Made by a program: the position numbers and the translations under genes. Under the pieces are notes generated by a model. That model was not told the origin of the DNA. It searched no databases and saw only the letters and a program-made list of their open reading frames with translations. 24,414 nucleotides of DNA from Lachnoclostridium sp. UBA739 (lineage in GTDB: Bacteria > Bacillota_A > Clostridia > Lachnospirales > Lachnospiraceae): the NCBI GenBank assembly GCA_002297865.1, contig DBKX01000379.1:1-24414 (forward strand), in the 5' to 3' direction. Below, piece by piece: positions 23,945 through 24,414 of this stretch (its first letter is position 1; each line of letters opens with the position of its first letter).

Positions 23945-24414
23945 TTACTCAATCTTTATGACATGTGTATCATAAAACTCCTTTGGTGAGACCCCAAACT
24001 CCTTTTTAAAGGCACGATAGAAGCTGGAATAATCCCCAAAACCAAATATTTGGTAAGCTTGTGTTATAGACATTTGAGAAGAAATGGCATCTTTACATGC
24101 GTAAAGTCTCTTCTTTAATATGTATTGATGAATTGGAATTCCCATATTATTTTTGAACACATGTGATATGTAATATTTGCTTACAAAGAATACAAGCGCA
24201 AGGTGTTCAAGGGTTAAGTCTTCCTCAAGATGAGTATCAATGTAAGCTAGGAGGTTTTGATACAAGCTGGATTCTTCTAAAGGAGTCTTAGTATTCATTT
24301 GTTCATGTACAATTCGATTCAGATGCAGAATTAAATCATTTACACATAGTGTAATCTGAGCATTGCGGCCAAAACGATTCCTATTCATCTCTTCAATCAG
24401 GCGAAATACCTTAG
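23945..24414 (-). CDS. AraC-family transcriptional regulator (partial, 5' end beyond window)
   Basis: C-terminal part of an AraC/XylS-type regulator. About 156 residues are visible. The double helix-turn-helix occupies the last ~100: LTLEHLALVFFVSKYYISHVF is the first helix-turn-helix and MSITQAYQIFGFGDYSSFYRAFKKEFGVSPKEF is the second, with the conserved GFGDYSSFYRAFK and GVSPKEF segments. The frame remains open to the window edge: an ATG exists at 24388, but the 8 codons before it (KVFRLIEE) continue sensibly as protein, so that ATG is internal. The N-terminal sensing domain, and therefore the ligand, cannot be seen. It is transcribed towards SatD, with 134 bases between. Confidence 0.88.
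   Translation of the reverse strand, partial: KVFRLIEEMNRNRFGRNAQITLCVNDLILHLNRIVHEQMNTKTPLEESSLYQNLLAYIDTHLEEDLTLEHLALVFFVSKYYISHVFKNNMGIPIHQYILKKRLYACKDAISSQMSITQAYQIFGFGDYSSFYRAFKKEFGVSPKEFYDTHVIKIE

Noticed and set aside
24386..24388. ATG 24388 as the start of the AraC-family gene
   Set aside because: The frame stays open to the window edge with plausible protein sequence, and the visible protein is too short to include the N-terminal sensing domain; the gene is simply cut.

Overview
The window looks like a chromosomal segment of a low-GC, spore-forming anaerobic Firmicute, most likely a Lachnospiraceae-type Clostridium. The reasons are: A+T-rich sequence with strong AGGAGG ribosome binding sites, sigma-A promoters of the TTGACA/TATAAT type, a SpoVAF-like spore protein, a complete V-type ATPase operon, and a clostridial type II fatty-acid cluster with a FabT-like operator. 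Nothing clearly indicates a prophage, insertion sequence or CRISPR array. Most of the window is housekeeping sequence.

Layout from left to right. Bases 1-40 resemble the 3' end of 23S rRNA, with no 5S visible after it. From 312 to 2634 a two-gene unit encodes a UDP-galactopyranose-mutase/protoporphyrinogen-oxidase-like flavoprotein and a Sir2 deacylase (cobB). From 3033 to 7780 lies the fatty-acid operon fabH-acpP-fabD-fabG-fabF-fabZ. It is driven by a near-consensus promoter whose -10/+1 region is covered by a 19-bp palindrome matching the FabT consensus. A hairpin terminator sits between acpP and fabD. No enoyl reductase (fabK/fabI) and no acetyl-CoA carboxylase genes are present, so chain elongation depends on genes elsewhere. 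A small DUF2752 membrane protein follows, then an Asn-rich DUF4190 membrane protein on the opposite strand, then a SpoVAF-like spore germination protein.

From 20539 down to 10581 (minus strand) runs a ten-gene operon: nine V-type ATPase genes in the order peripheral stalk-C-I-K-F-E-A-B-D, then a DacF/PBP5-type D,D-carboxypeptidase 12 bases behind subunit D. It ends in a bidirectional terminator shared with spoVAF. The proteolipid K has two hairpins but only one plausible ion-binding carboxylate, and it lacks the Gln expected in sodium-type rings.

The right end carries a FkbM-type methyltransferase (minus) with an inverted repeat over its predicted transcription start; trmB from an exact consensus promoter; a previously unlisted 52-codon basic ORF; trxA with a terminator; a SatD-family protein (cyclase-like N-terminus plus HTH); and the C-terminal part of an AraC-family regulator cut by the window edge. 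The SatD promoter carries two near-identical 18-bp palindromes, one over the -35 and one centred near -62. This is the clearest uncharacterised regulatory signal here.

I did not find a convincing undescribed multi-gene system. The best leads are the SatD promoter, the operator at the methyltransferase, the acpP terminator, the coupling of dacF to the ATPase operon and the Asn-rich protein.
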